This document shows, in pieces, positions 1 through 8,104 of a stretch of 38,182 nucleotides of DNA. The first letter of the stretch is position 1, and each line of letters begins with the position of its first letter. The position numbers and the translations under genes were made by a program. The notes beneath the pieces were generated by a model that was not told where the DNA came from, ran no database searches, and was given only the letters and a program-made list of their open reading frames with translations. The stretch comes from Promicromonosporaceae bacterium (GTDB taxonomy: Bacteria; Actinomycetota; Actinomycetes; Actinomycetales; Cellulomonadaceae). The stretch is taken from NCBI GenBank assembly GCA_009783295.1, contig WRHK01000037.1, positions 1-38,182 of the forward strand. Reading direction: 5' to 3'.

Positions 1-115
1 CCCCCCCGGGAGCAAGAACGACCGCCGGCGAGAGAGCCCCCCCCCCCGGGAGAACCGGCGCGCGGCCCGCTCTCTCCCGGGGGCGGGGGCTCTATCTCGC
101 GGGCAGTAGTACGGG
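1..115. repeat. Contig-edge GC hairpin and short direct repeat
   Basis: This gene-free edge holds a large inverted repeat. The left arm (28-53) pairs with the right arm (73-100) over 26 positions, with one C:C mismatch and a two-base bulge (93-94), around a loop of about 19 bases. The arms contain an 11-C run facing GGGGGCGGGGG. The 12-mer CCCCCCCGGGAG occurs at both 1-12 and 41-52. The hairpin lies just past the stop of the minus-strand phosphatase gene, so it could be its terminator, although no T-run follows. The low complexity and the position at the very end of the sequence also fit an assembly-edge artefact. Confidence 0.6.
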
Positions 116-889
116 TCAGACCAGCTCGATCAGGTTCGCGATCGAGTCCACCACGCGCGACGGCCGGAACGGGTACTTCTCCACGTCCTGCGGACGCGTC
201 GACCCCGTGAGCACCAGGAACGTCGTCAGCCCCGCCTCGATCCCGCCCACGACGTCGGTGTCCATGCGGTCGCCGATCATCGCGGTGCTCTCGCTGTGCG
301 CGCCGATCCGGTTGAGCGCCGAGCGGAACAGGATCGGGTTGGGCTTGCCCACGTAGTAGGGCTCCCGCCCGGTGGCCGACTGGATCAGCGCGGCGACGGC
401 GCCCGTGGCCGGCAGCGGCCCCTCGAGCGACGGACCGGTGGTGTCGGGGTTCGTGGCGATGAACCGCGAGCCGCCCTTGATGAGGCGGATCGCCTTGGTG
501 ATCGCCTCGAACGAGTAGGTGCGGGTCTCGCCGAGCACCACGTAGTCGGGGTCGGACTCCGTGAGGGTGTACCCGGCCTCGTGCAGCGCCGTCGTCAGCC
601 CGGCCTCGCCGATGGCGTACGCGGAGCCGCCGGGGATCTGGTCGTGCAGGAACTGCGCGGTGGCCAGCGCCGACGTCCAGATGTTCTCCTCCGGCAGCTC
701 GATGCCCGACGTCGCCAGGCGGGCCCGCAGGTCGCGCGGCGTGAAGATCGAGTTGTTGGTGAGCACCAGGAACGGCCGCTCCGCCTCGCGCAGCGACTTG
801 ATGAACTCGGGGGCGCCGGGGATGGCGTGGCCCTCGTGGACCAGGACGCCGTCCATGTCGGTGAGCCAGGCGTCGATCGTGCGGGTCAT
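116..889 (-). CDS. HAD-IIA family (NagD-like) phosphatase
   Basis: A 257-residue cytosolic HAD-superfamily hydrolase of subfamily IIA, whose members (NagD, AraL, PGP-like) dephosphorylate small phosphometabolites. All four HAD motifs are visible. Motif I is DMDGVL near residue 11, carrying the nucleophile Asp. Motif II is TNNS near 45. The motif III Lys lies in GKPN near 180. Motif IV is GDRMDTDV near 205. The C2-type cap lies between motifs II and III, as expected for IIA. Length is normal for the family. The ATG at 889 follows a GGGAGA-type ribosome site and begins immediately before the conserved core. The gene lies 23 bases downstream of the dedA-like gene on the same strand, so the two are probably cotranscribed. 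The substrate cannot be told from sequence. Confidence 0.9.
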   Translation of the reverse strand: MTRTIDAWLTDMDGVLVHEGHAIPGAPEFIKSLREAERPFLVLTNNSIFTPRDLRARLATSGIELPEENIWTSALATAQFLHDQIPGGSAYAIGEAGLTTALHEAGYTLTESDPDYVVLGETRTYSFEAITKAIRLIKGGSRFIATNPDTTGPSLEGPLPATGAVAALIQSATGREPYYVGKPNPILFRSALNRIGAHSESTAMIGDRMDTDVVGGIEAGLTTFLVLTGSTRPQDVEKYPFRPSRVVDSIANLIELV

Positions 890-912
890 CGTCGTGTCTC
901 CCAGGTGGGGGG

Positions 913-1704
913 TCAGCGGGCGTGCCGCGGCGGGTGGGTGCCGTCGTCGTCGAAGGTACCGGGCACGGCGTCGTCGCCCGATGCCGAGGCGCCCGACGTC
1001 GCCGCGCGCTTCTGCTTGCGGCGCTCGCGCAGCACCTCGACGACCATGGGGATCACCGAGACGAGCACGATGAGCACCACGAGCGCGTCGACGTTGTTCT
1101 TGACGAACGTGATGTTGCCCAGCAGGTAGCCGATCAGCGTGATCCCGGCGCCCCAGATCGCGGCGCCGAGCGCGTTGAACGCGATGAAGTGGCGGAACGG
1201 CATCTTGCCGATGCCCGACGCGACCGGGGCGTACGTGCGCACGATCGGCACGAACTGCGCGATGGTGATGGTGCGGCCGCCGTACTTGTCGAAGTAGGCC
1301 TGCGTCTGGTCGATGTACTTGCGCTTGAAGATGCGCGAGTCGGGCCGGTCGAACAGCCGCGACCCGAACACCCGCCCCAGCGTGTACCCGGTCGAGTTGC
1401 CCAGCACGGCCGCGCAGAACAGCACGATCATGACCACGGGCAGCGGCAGCGTCATGGCGTGCTGGGCCGTGAAGGCGCCGGCCATGAACAGCAGCGAGTC
1501 GCCCGGCAGGATCGGGAACAGCAGGCCCGTCTCGATGAAGATGATCACGGCGATCGCCAGGATGGCCCAGCTGCCGTAGTCCCGCAGGAACCCGTGGATC
1601 AGCGAGTCCGGGTTCATCCACCCGATCAGGGTGTGGACGGGGGCGGCGGTGGGCAGGTGCGCGGCGAGCCCGGGCAGGGCATCCGCGAGCGCAGTCGTCG
1701 TCAT
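913..1704 (-). CDS. DedA-family membrane protein
   Basis: A 263-residue integral membrane protein of the DedA/VTT family, which acts in membrane homeostasis and lipid-carrier or lipid scrambling in other bacteria. The family signatures are present: an acidic re-entrant segment reading [17 protein letters not shown] near residues 56-72, and an Arg-containing motif ([15 protein letters not shown]) near 150. Hydrophobic helices flank both. The C-terminus (about 30 residues) is charged and disordered-looking. I chose ATG 1704 because it leaves a normal N-terminus and 31 bases to the divergent purT start. A start at 1791 would run into purT. No Shine-Dalgarno precedes 1704, so the mRNA may be leaderless. 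The gene is probably an operon with the downstream HAD phosphatase gene. Confidence 0.9.
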   Translation of the reverse strand: MTTTALADALPGLAAHLPTAAPVHTLIGWMNPDSLIHGFLRDYGSWAILAIAVIIFIETGLLFPILPGDSLLFMAGAFTAQHAMTLPLPVVMIVLFCAAVLGNSTGYTLGRVFGSRLFDRPDSRIFKRKYIDQTQAYFDKYGGRTITIAQFVPIVRTYAPVASGIGKMPFRHFIAFNALGAAIWGAGITLIGYLLGNITFVKNNVDALVVLIVLVSVIPMVVEVLRERRKQKRAATSGASASGDDAVPGTFDDDGTHPPRHAR

Positions 1705-1735
1705 GGTGCCGAGGGTAGTGGGGGAGGATGCGCGT

Positions 1736-2986
1736 ATGAGCGCGCGTCCCGGATCTACCGACCAGCCCTCCACCATTCCCGCACCGGGCACGCTGGGGAC
1801 GCCGCTGAGCCCTCACGCCACCCGCGTGCTGCTGCTCGGGTCCGGCGAGCTGGGCAAGGAGGTGGCGATCGAGCTCCAGCGCCTGGGCGCCGAGGTGGTC
1901 GCCGTCGACCGGTACGCCGACGCCCCCGCCATGCAGGTGGCTCACCGCAGCCACGTGGTCGACATGCTCGACGCCGACGCCCTGCGCGCCGTGATCGACG
2001 CCGAGCGCCCGCACGTGGTGGTCCCGGAGATCGAGGCGATCGCCACGCACGTGCTCGCCGACGTCGAGGCGGCCGGCGTCCGCGTGGTGCCCACCGCCCG
2101 CGCCACGCGCCTCACCATGGACCGCGAGGGCATCCGTCGCCTCGCCGCCGAGGAGCTGGGCCTGCCCACGTCGCCCTACCGGTTCGTCGACAGCCTCGAC
2201 GGCCTGCGCGAGGCCGTCGAGGCTGTCGGCCTGCCGTGCGTGGTCAAGCCCGTCATGTCGTCGTCGGGCCACGGCCAGTCGGTGATCCGGTCCGACGACG
2301 ACGTCGCCGCGGCCTGGGACTACGCGCAGACGGGCGGCCGCGCGGCGGGCCGTGGGGTGCGCGTCATCGTCGAGGGGTTCGTCCACTTCGACTACGAGAT
2401 CACCATGCTCACGGTGCGCTCCGTCGCGGGGACCGTCTACTGCCCGCCCGTGGGGCACGTCCAGGTGGACGGCGACTACCGCGAGTCGTGGCAGCCGGCG
2501 CCGATGAGCGAGCGGGCGCTGCACGCCGCGCAACACATGGCGTTCCGGGTCACCGAGGCCCTCGGCGGCTGGGGCATGTTCGGCGTCGAGCTGTTCGTGG
2601 TGGGCGACGAGGTGCTGTTCTCCGAGGTCAGCCCCCGCCCGCACGACACCGGGCTCGTGACGCTGGCGGGGCAGGACGTGAGCGAGTTCGGCCTGCACGC
2701 GCGCGCCGTGCTGGGGCTGCCCGTCGCGACGCCGTCGCCCGTGGGCGGCCCTGGTCAGGAGGCGTCGGCGTCGTGCGCCGTGCTCGCGGACGGGACGGGC
2801 GTTCCCGTGTTCCGTGGCGTCGACCGGGCCCTCGCGTACCCGACCGTCCAGGTGCGCCTCTTCGGCAAGCCGCGCGTCGACGGCCACCGCCGCGTCGCGG
2901 TCACGCTGGCCCGGGGCCGCACGGTCGACGAGGCGAGAAGGCTCGCGCGCCGAGCCGCCTCAGCCCTCGAGGTCGACCTTGCCTGA
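1736..2986 (+). CDS. purT: Formate-dependent phosphoribosylglycinamide formyltransferase
   Basis: A 416-residue ATP-grasp enzyme that converts GAR plus formate and ATP to formyl-GAR in de novo purine synthesis. An N-terminal Rossmann-like region opens with [11 protein letters not shown] (about residues 32-42). The PurT-specific EIEAIAT segment, which contacts GAR, follows near 99. The ATP-grasp core follows with [14 protein letters not shown] near 170-183 and a metal-binding [12 protein letters not shown] near 298-309. Length is close to the usual 390-400 plus a short disordered N-terminal tail. ATG 1736 has a GGGGGAGG ribosome site eight bases upstream. The gene overlaps the next (SPOUT methyltransferase) by eight bases, implying translational coupling. 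It is the first of several purine genes in the window. Confidence 0.95.
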   Translation: MSARPGSTDQPSTIPAPGTLGTPLSPHATRVLLLGSGELGKEVAIELQRLGAEVVAVDRYADAPAMQVAHRSHVVDMLDADALRAVIDAERPHVVVPEIEAIATHVLADVEAAGVRVVPTARATRLTMDREGIRRLAAEELGLPTSPYRFVDSLDGLREAVEAVGLPCVVKPVMSSSGHGQSVIRSDDDVAAAWDYAQTGGRAAGRGVRVIVEGFVHFDYEITMLTVRSVAGTVYCPPVGHVQVDGDYRESWQPAPMSERALHAAQHMAFRVTEALGGWGMFGVELFVVGDEVLFSEVSPRPHDTGLVTLAGQDVSEFGLHARAVLGLPVATPSPVGGPGQEASASCAVLADGTGVPVFRGVDRALAYPTVQVRLFGKPRVDGHRRVAVTLARGRTVDEARRLARRAASALEVDLA

Positions 2987-3623
2987 CGTGCACGCCGTCG
3001 GCGTCGGGCCCTGGATCGGCGACTGGCCCGTCGGCCCGCAGTGGGACCCCCACCTGCTCGAGAACGGCGACGCCCGCAACGTGCTCGACCAGTACCGCTA
3101 CTGGACCGTCGAGGCCATCGCCGCCGACCTCGACGCCCGCCGCGACCCCGGCCGCGCCCTCCACGTCGCCATCGAGAACTGGGCCCACGACCTCAACATC
3201 GGCTCCGTGGTCCGCACCGCGAACGCCTACAACGTCGCGGGCGTCCACATCGTCGGCCGGCGCCGCTGGAACCGGCGCGGCGCGATGGTCACCGAGAAGT
3301 ACCTGCACGTGCACCACCACCCGGACGCCGAGGCGCTCGCGGCGTGGGCGGCGGCGGAGGGGCTGCCGCTGGTCGGCATCGACAACACGCCCGGCTCGGT
3401 GCCGCTCGAGGGGCGGCCGCTGCCTGCGCGCTGCGTGCTGGTTCTCGGCCAGGAGTCCACCGGGCTCACCATCCCGATGCAGGCGGCGTGCGACGTCGTC
3501 GTGCACATCACGCAGCACGGCTCGACCCGCTCCCTCAACGCCGGGGCGGCCGGCGCGATCGCGATGTTCGCGTGGGCGCTGCAGCACAGCGCCGGCGGGG
3601 AGGGCCCAGGACCAAGGTCCTGA
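2979..3623 (+). CDS. TrmH/SpoU-family RNA 2'-O-methyltransferase
   Basis: A 214-residue SPOUT (trefoil-knot) methyltransferase, expected to put a methyl group from SAM on a ribose 2'-OH of tRNA or rRNA. Motif 1 is seen as [19 protein letters not shown] near residues 67-85. Motif 2 is [11 protein letters not shown] near 150. Motif 3 is [16 protein letters not shown] near 184, with the knot-forming Asn. I chose TTG 2979 because GAGG sits six bases upstream and this start overlaps the purT stop. GTG 2988 is the alternative. The short basic extension before the SpoU core may help RNA binding. The exact target nucleotide is unknown. Confidence 0.85.
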   Translation: MPDVHAVGVGPWIGDWPVGPQWDPHLLENGDARNVLDQYRYWTVEAIAADLDARRDPGRALHVAIENWAHDLNIGSVVRTANAYNVAGVHIVGRRRWNRRGAMVTEKYLHVHHHPDAEALAAWAAAEGLPLVGIDNTPGSVPLEGRPLPARCVLVLGQESTGLTIPMQAACDVVVHITQHGSTRSLNAGAAGAIAMFAWALQHSAGGEGPGPRS

Positions 3624-3728
3624 TGTGCGCCAGGGCATCTCGTGGACGGCCACCGGCATGACGGTCTGGCCACAGCCGTGGGAGGATGCCAGAGGCATAT
3701 CCCCCTTTTTCTGCTTGGAGTATCAACG

Positions 3729-4751
3729 ATGCCCATCGCAACCCCTGAGGTCTACGCCGAGATGATCGACCGGGCGAAGGCTGGCAAGTTCGCCTACCCC
3801 GCGGTCAACATCACGTCGTCGTCGACCGTCACCGCCGCCATCCAGGGCTTCGCGGAGGCCGAGTCGGACGGCATCATCCAGGTCTCCGTGGGCGGCGCCG
3901 AGTACGCGTCGGGCTCGACCATCAAGGACCGCATCGCCGGCTCGCTGGCGCTGGCCGCGTACGCGACCGAGGTCGCCAAGGGCTACAACGTCAACATCGC
4001 GCTGCACACCGACCACTGCGTCAAGAAGAACCTTGACTCGTGGGTGCGCCCGCTCCTCGCCCTCGAGGCGGAGCAGGTCAAGAAGGGCCTGAACCCGACG
4101 TTCCAGTCGCACATGTTCGACGGCTCGGACATCCCGCTGGACGAGAACCTGGTCATCGCCGCCGAGCTGCTCGAGCTCTCGCAGGCCGCGCGCACCATCC
4201 TCGAGATCGAGGTCGGCGTCGTCGGTGGCGAGGAGGACGGCCACGTCGCGGAGATCAACGAGAAGCTCTACACGACGGCTGAGGACGGCCTCGCGACCGT
4301 CCGCGCCCTCGGCGCCGGCGAGAAGGGCCGCTACCTGACGGCCCTCACCTTCGGCAACGTGCACGGCGTGTACAAGCCGGGTGCCGTCAAGCTGCGCCCG
4401 TCGATCCTGGCCGACATCCAGAAGGCCGTCGGCGACGAGATCGGCAAGGCCAACCCGTTCGACCTGGTCTTCCACGGTGGCTCGGGCTCGACGGCCGCGG
4501 AGATCGCCGAGGCGGTCGACAACGGCGTCATCAAGATGAACATCGACACGGACACCCAGTACGCGTACACGCGCCCGGTGGCCGACTGGATGCTCAAGAA
4601 CTACGACGGCGTCATCAAGGCCGACGGCGAGATCGGCAACAAGAAGCAGTACGACCCGCGCGCCTGGGCGAAGGCCGCTGAGGCCGGCATGGCCCAGCGC
4701 ATCGTCGAGGCCAGCCAGCAGCTGCGCTCGGCCGGTCAGAAGATGCGCTGA
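3729..4751 (+). CDS. fba: Class II fructose-bisphosphate aldolase
   Basis: A 340-residue zinc-dependent class II aldolase of glycolysis and gluconeogenesis, interconverting fructose 1,6-bisphosphate with DHAP and glyceraldehyde 3-phosphate. The metal and catalytic region LHTDHC lies at residues 92-97 (His93, Asp95, His96). Further metal ligands lie in NVHGVYK and VFHGGSGS. The substrate phosphate and Asp-containing segment NIDTDTQYA is near 277. ATG 3729 follows TTGGAG at a spacing of eight bases. The lower-GC, C-ending codon choice is that of a highly expressed gene. The gene stands alone: 105 bases separate it from the methyltransferase gene, and a strong terminator follows at once. Length and motifs match the actinobacterial class IIA enzymes. 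Confidence 0.97.
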   Translation: MPIATPEVYAEMIDRAKAGKFAYPAVNITSSSTVTAAIQGFAEAESDGIIQVSVGGAEYASGSTIKDRIAGSLALAAYATEVAKGYNVNIALHTDHCVKKNLDSWVRPLLALEAEQVKKGLNPTFQSHMFDGSDIPLDENLVIAAELLELSQAARTILEIEVGVVGGEEDGHVAEINEKLYTTAEDGLATVRALGAGEKGRYLTALTFGNVHGVYKPGAVKLRPSILADIQKAVGDEIGKANPFDLVFHGGSGSTAAEIAEAVDNGVIKMNIDTDTQYAYTRPVADWMLKNYDGVIKADGEIGNKKQYDPRAWAKAAEAGMAQRIVEASQQLRSAGQKMR

Positions 4752-4772
4752 CCTGGACCTCCAGGACAGACC

Positions 4773-4805
4773 GAAGGCCCGCACCCCCGAGGGGTGCGGG
4801 CCTTC
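4773..4805. terminator. Intrinsic terminator after fba
   Basis: A perfect 15-bp inverted repeat (4773-4787 with 4791-4805) around a three-base loop. The loop is CGA on the plus strand. It begins 21 bases after the fba stop and ends eight bases before the stop of the convergent STAS gene, so it can serve both strands. Only a short T stretch follows on either side, as is common at high G+C. Confidence 0.9.
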
Positions 4806-4813
4806 CGCATGTC

Positions 4814-5206
4814 TCAGTCCACGCCCTCGTCCTCGTCGACGATCTCCAGGAGCTCGCCGATCCGCGTGACCTCGAGCAGGAACTTCACCGTGGGCGGCGC
4901 CCGCAGGATGCGCACCCGGTGCGGCATCCGCGACGCGAGCCTGGCCAGGAAGGCCACGCCCGAGGAGTCCATGAACGTGATGTGGTGGGCGTCGATCTCG
5001 ACCGGAAGGCCCGTGGCCTCGGCCTCCGCCGTCGCCTCGCCGAGCTCGGCGCCGATGTCGGCGTCGATCTCGCCCGACAGGACGATCCTGGCGCGAGACG
5101 CGCCGACGATGAGATGGACGCTCGCGGGGTCGCCGAGCTCTGGCAGACCGTCGTGCGTGCCAGTCCCAGAGACGATGGCGGACGTCGGGTCCGATGTGTC
5201 GCGCAC
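4814..5206 (-). CDS. STAS-domain anti-sigma factor antagonist (first copy)
   Basis: A 130-residue RsbV/SpoIIAA-like protein. Such proteins bind an RsbW-type kinase when unphosphorylated and so free its target. The STAS fold starts at about residue 30 (IVLSGEIDADIGAELGEA) and carries the phosphorylation loop FMDSSGVAFLA near residues 79-89, with the expected Ser. The first 30 residues are a flexible extension and the tail is acidic (EIVDEDEGVD). The start is GTG 5206, preceded by AAAGGAG at four bases. No nearer in-frame ATG exists. It is divergent from the PAS/PP2C/HATPase gene, 109 bases away, and is probably one of that protein's substrates. Confidence 0.88.
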   Translation of the reverse strand: MRDTSDPTSAIVSGTGTHDGLPELGDPASVHLIVGASRARIVLSGEIDADIGAELGEATAEAEATGLPVEIDAHHITFMDSSGVAFLARLASRMPHRVRILRAPPTVKFLLEVTRIGELLEIVDEDEGVD

Positions 5207-5315
5207 GATGCTCCTTTCCGCGTTCCCGGCCTCGCGTGCTTTCGGGGACCACATTACGGTTAAGTGACCAGCAGGAACACCACCTGACCCCTCTCGAGCA
5301 CAAGGCGGAGGCCAT

Positions 5316-7550
5316 ATGGGCGATTTCCCCGGCCATGCGTCCGGGCCTTCCCCGGCCCTGTTCGCCGAGCTCGTCGAGGGGACCTCGCTGTGCATGTTCC
5401 TGACCGGCAGCTTCGACGACGGCCTGCCGCTGCTGTGGGTCAACGACGCGTTCCTGCGCAAGACGGGGGTGGGCGCGGGTGCGACCGCCCCTCCGGGCAC
5501 CCCGGGCCGTGCCTCGCTCGGCCCGCTGGAGCGTGTGCTGGTGGACCCGGCGTCGGGGGCCCTGGCGGTGCCTGCCCTCGCCTCGGGCGACGGCGGCACC
5601 TTCACCATGCAGTGCCGCAAGGCGTCCGGTGACACGTACTGGTCGCACGTGACCTTCACGCCGCGCCGTGACGACGCCGGCCGGCTGACGCACTACCTGG
5701 GCGTGTCGGTGGACGTGTCCGAGTACGTGGACGAGCACTCGGCCCAGCTCCAGACCCTCGCGGCGGAGCGCCGCCAGCGCGCCGACCTCGACCTGATCGC
5801 CCAGACCACCGAGCTGCTGGGCGACCTCGAGTACCCGTACGCCCTGCGCGACATCGCCGAGCTGCTGCGCTCCGTGGTGCCGTGGTCGGCGTTCTACCTC
5901 AACGACGACGGCCTGCTGTACGCGGAGGGCATCGACGTCGCCGCGCCGCCGCGCGGCCGCGGTCGCCGGCACGCGCGCTACGTCGTCGAGTCCGACGCGG
6001 ACCAGCTCGACCCGCAGGCGCCGATGCCGCTGCCCGGGCTGGAGGCGATCGACGCGGTCCAGGACCTGCTCGACGGCCTGGTCGACGGGCCCGTGCTGGT
6101 GCGCCTGGACGTCGAGTACCCGCCGTACTCCGCCTCGGGCTGGCTGCGCCGCGACCTGGTGCGCCGCGTCGTCGACGAGACGGGCGTGCGGCCCGGGTCC
6201 GTCGTGGTGCACGCCGTGGGCGGGCGGCGCCAGGTGCTCGGCCTGCTGGTCACGTGGAACGGAGACCAGGCCGGCGTCGGCGTGGCCGCCGACCCGTTCG
6301 CGATGTCGCTCGGTGAGCCCGACGACGTCCGCACCGTCGTCGAGGTGGTCGCCCGTCGTGCCGGCGCGGCGATCGACAACGCCCGCCTCTACGCGCGCGA
6401 GCACCGCCTCGCCGAGGCGCTCCAGCGGGCCATGCTCCCGGAGCAGGCCGACGTCACCGGCCTGGACGTGTGGACCTACTACGCCCCGAACGCCGAGCAC
6501 GCCCAGGTGGGCGGCGACTGGTACGACGTGCTCGACATCGACGGGTCGACCGTCGGCCTGGTGATCGGCGACGTCGTGGGGCACGACGTCGAGGCCGCCG
6601 CCGCGATGGGCCAGCTGCGCTCCGTGGTGCGGTCGTACGCGTACGAGCTGACCACGCCGGCCGTGGTGCTCGACCGCGTGGACACCCTGGTGCAGGGCAT
6701 GCGCATCCCGCGGTCCGCGAGCCTGGTCTACGCGACGCTCCGGCGCCGCGGCGGCGACGACGCCGACGGGCTCGAGCCCGACGCCGACGAGTCGTGGGAC
6801 ATGGAGTACACGCGCGCCGGCCACCTGCCCCCGCTGCTGCTGCGCAACGGGGAGGTGCGCCAGCTCGACGGCGCCGCCGGATCGCTGGTGGGCTTCGGTT
6901 TCGTGGAGCGGCGCACCGCCCACGAGGTGCTGCTGCCCGGCGACGTGCTGCTCTTCTACACGGACGGCCTCATCGAGCGCCGCGACCGCTCGCTCAAGGT
7001 GGGCCTCGACGCGCTGGTCGGCGCGTCCGCGCGGATCACCGCCCGCGACGCCGCCGGAGTGGGCGAGGAGCTCCTGTCGCGCCTCGCCGACGCGCCCGAG
7101 GACGACGTCGCGATCGTCGTCGTGCGGCTGCCCGACCCGGTCGCCGACGCGACGACGCCGTCGCTCAGCCCGCGCTCCCGGCGGTGGCTGCTGCCCAGCG
7201 AGCCGGCCTCGATCGGGCGTGCGCGGCACGCGGTGCTGCGCTCGTGCCAGGCGTGGGGGCTCGCGGACTCGGCGTCGGCGGAGCTGGTGGTGTCCGAGTT
7301 GGTGGCGAACGGCGTGCTGCACGGCTGGGGCAACATCTCGCTGCGGCTTTTCGACACGGGCGACGGCCTGCGCATCGAGGTCGAGGACGCCAACCCCGCG
7401 CCGCCCGTCACCACGGACGGGCACCCCAACCGGGTGGGCGGGTTCGGCATGCAGATCGTCGAGCGGCTGGCCGACTGGGGCTGGCGTCCCGCCGGGTCGG
7501 GCAAGCTCGTGTGGGCCAAGCTCAAGCAGCCGGTCCAGGTGGGCGGCTGA
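5316..7550 (+). CDS. PAS-GAF-PP2C-HATPase stress-response regulator
   Basis: A 744-residue soluble multidomain regulator. A PAS domain spans about residues 20-138 and ends in YLGVSVDVSEYV. A GAF domain spans about 165-355. A SpoIIE/RsbU-type PP2C phosphatase spans about 385-610, with metal motifs GGDWYD (399-404) and GDVVGHD (418-424) and later YTDGLIERRD. An RsbW-like HATPase spans about 630-740, with N-box SELVANGVLHG and G-box GGFGMQIVERL. The last two domains should respectively dephosphorylate and phosphorylate STAS antagonists, so opposing activities share one chain. The PAS domain ends like a LOV domain but lacks the GxNCRFLQ cysteine motif, so it should not be a blue-light sensor. ATG 5316 has an AAGGCGGAGG-type ribosome site. 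STAS genes flank it on both sides. No sigma factor gene is in the window. Confidence 0.92.
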   Translation: MGDFPGHASGPSPALFAELVEGTSLCMFLTGSFDDGLPLLWVNDAFLRKTGVGAGATAPPGTPGRASLGPLERVLVDPASGALAVPALASGDGGTFTMQCRKASGDTYWSHVTFTPRRDDAGRLTHYLGVSVDVSEYVDEHSAQLQTLAAERRQRADLDLIAQTTELLGDLEYPYALRDIAELLRSVVPWSAFYLNDDGLLYAEGIDVAAPPRGRGRRHARYVVESDADQLDPQAPMPLPGLEAIDAVQDLLDGLVDGPVLVRLDVEYPPYSASGWLRRDLVRRVVDETGVRPGSVVVHAVGGRRQVLGLLVTWNGDQAGVGVAADPFAMSLGEPDDVRTVVEVVARRAGAAIDNARLYAREHRLAEALQRAMLPEQADVTGLDVWTYYAPNAEHAQVGGDWYDVLDIDGSTVGLVIGDVVGHDVEAAAAMGQLRSVVRSYAYELTTPAVVLDRVDTLVQGMRIPRSASLVYATLRRRGGDDADGLEPDADESWDMEYTRAGHLPPLLLRNGEVRQLDGAAGSLVGFGFVERRTAHEVLLPGDVLLFYTDGLIERRDRSLKVGLDALVGASARITARDAAGVGEELLSRLADAPEDDVAIVVVRLPDPVADATTPSLSPRSRRWLLPSEPASIGRARHAVLRSCQAWGLADSASAELVVSELVANGVLHGWGNISLRLFDTGDGLRIEVEDANPAPPVTTDGHPNRVGGFGMQIVERLADWGWRPAGSGKLVWAKLKQPVQVGG

Positions 7551-7556
7551 CCGCCC
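7541..7556. terminator. Short hairpin between convergent genes
   Basis: GGGCGG (7541-7546) and CCGCCC (7551-7556) pair around a CTGA loop that contains the stop codon of the phosphatase/kinase gene. The convergent STAS gene ends at 7557. The stem is only 6 bp, so this is a weak terminator candidate. Confidence 0.4.
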
Positions 7557-7979
7557 TCAGGTGGCGTACGGGCTGGTGCGCTTGCGCTGCGGCAGCGGCG
7601 TGGTGCGGCGCTGCGCCGAGCCGGACTCCGGCCGGGTGAACGCCACGGCCCCCGTGATGGTGCCCTCGCACGAGTGGTCGCGGTCCACGCGGAACATCTC
7701 CAGCGCGCCGCACACCTCGAGCACGAACAGGTCGCGCTCGTCGGCGCCGCGCAGCACCGTGGCACCGCCGCGCTTGCGGCCGGCGTCGGCCAGCGAGATG
7801 AGGAACGCGGCGCCCGTGGAGTCCATGAACGTCACGCGGCACATGTCGATGACCAGCAGCTGACGGCGCAGGCCCACGACCCGGGACGCGATCTCCGGGA
7901 ACTGGTCGCGTTCGGCGAGATCGAGGTCACCGGTGATCACGAGGGTCGTCGTCGTCGGCGACGTCGCGATCTCGATCAT
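7557..7979 (-). CDS. STAS-domain anti-sigma factor antagonist (second copy)
   Basis: A 140-residue STAS protein whose domain begins at the N-terminus ([20 protein letters not shown]). The phosphorylation loop is [15 protein letters not shown] near residues 57-71, with the phosphoacceptor Ser in DST. A C-terminal extension of about 30 residues is basic and Ser/Thr/Arg-rich. It converges on the PAS/PP2C/HATPase gene with a six-base gap and is a second likely partner of that protein. Outside the DS[ST]G loop it differs clearly from the first copy, so the two are not a recent duplication. The start is set at ATG 7979 by the domain edge. ATG 8003 is an in-frame alternative and neither has a good ribosome site. 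Confidence 0.85.
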   Translation of the reverse strand: MIEIATSPTTTTLVITGDLDLAERDQFPEIASRVVGLRRQLLVIDMCRVTFMDSTGAAFLISLADAGRKRGGATVLRGADERDLFVLEVCGALEMFRVDRDHSCEGTITGAVAFTRPESGSAQRRTTPLPQRKRTSPYAT

Positions 7980-8027
7980 GCAGCCGAGGGTACGGCACTC
8001 CATCACGGCGGGAAGGTCAACTACGGG

Positions 8028-8033
8028 TAAACT
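8028..8033 (+). promoter_or_regulatory. Candidate -10 box upstream of purA
   Basis: TAAACT fits the actinobacterial TANNNT -10 pattern and lies about 72 bases before the purA ATG. No convincing -35 hexamer is seen 16-19 bases upstream. Similar TAGACT boxes precede purD, purS and purL. Confidence 0.45.
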
Positions 8034-8104
8034 GCCCACCGGCCCGGCCGACCCCGCACGTGGTGGCGCCGTGGTCCCCGTGCCATCCAAGGGAGAGGAT
8101 CCCC

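Noticed and set aside
913-1791. DedA start at 1791
   Set aside because: It would overlap the purT coding region by more than 50 bases and adds a non-conserved N-terminus.
5207-5315. Sigma-B-type promoter between the first STAS gene and the phosphatase/kinase gene
   Set aside because: TTAAGT and TAATGT words are present, but no GTTT-spacer-GGGTAT arrangement could be seen, so no promoter was assigned.
3723-7424. 1,233-residue open frame on the minus strand, and many other long open frames opposite real genes
   Set aside because: They are antisense to clear genes (fba, the PAS/PP2C regulator and others), have Arg/His/Asp-rich composition typical of high-GC shadow frames, and lack domains or ribosome sites.
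8034-8104. Purine riboswitch in the purA leader
   Set aside because: The roughly 70-base leader shows only short GC pairings and none of the conserved purine-aptamer loops.
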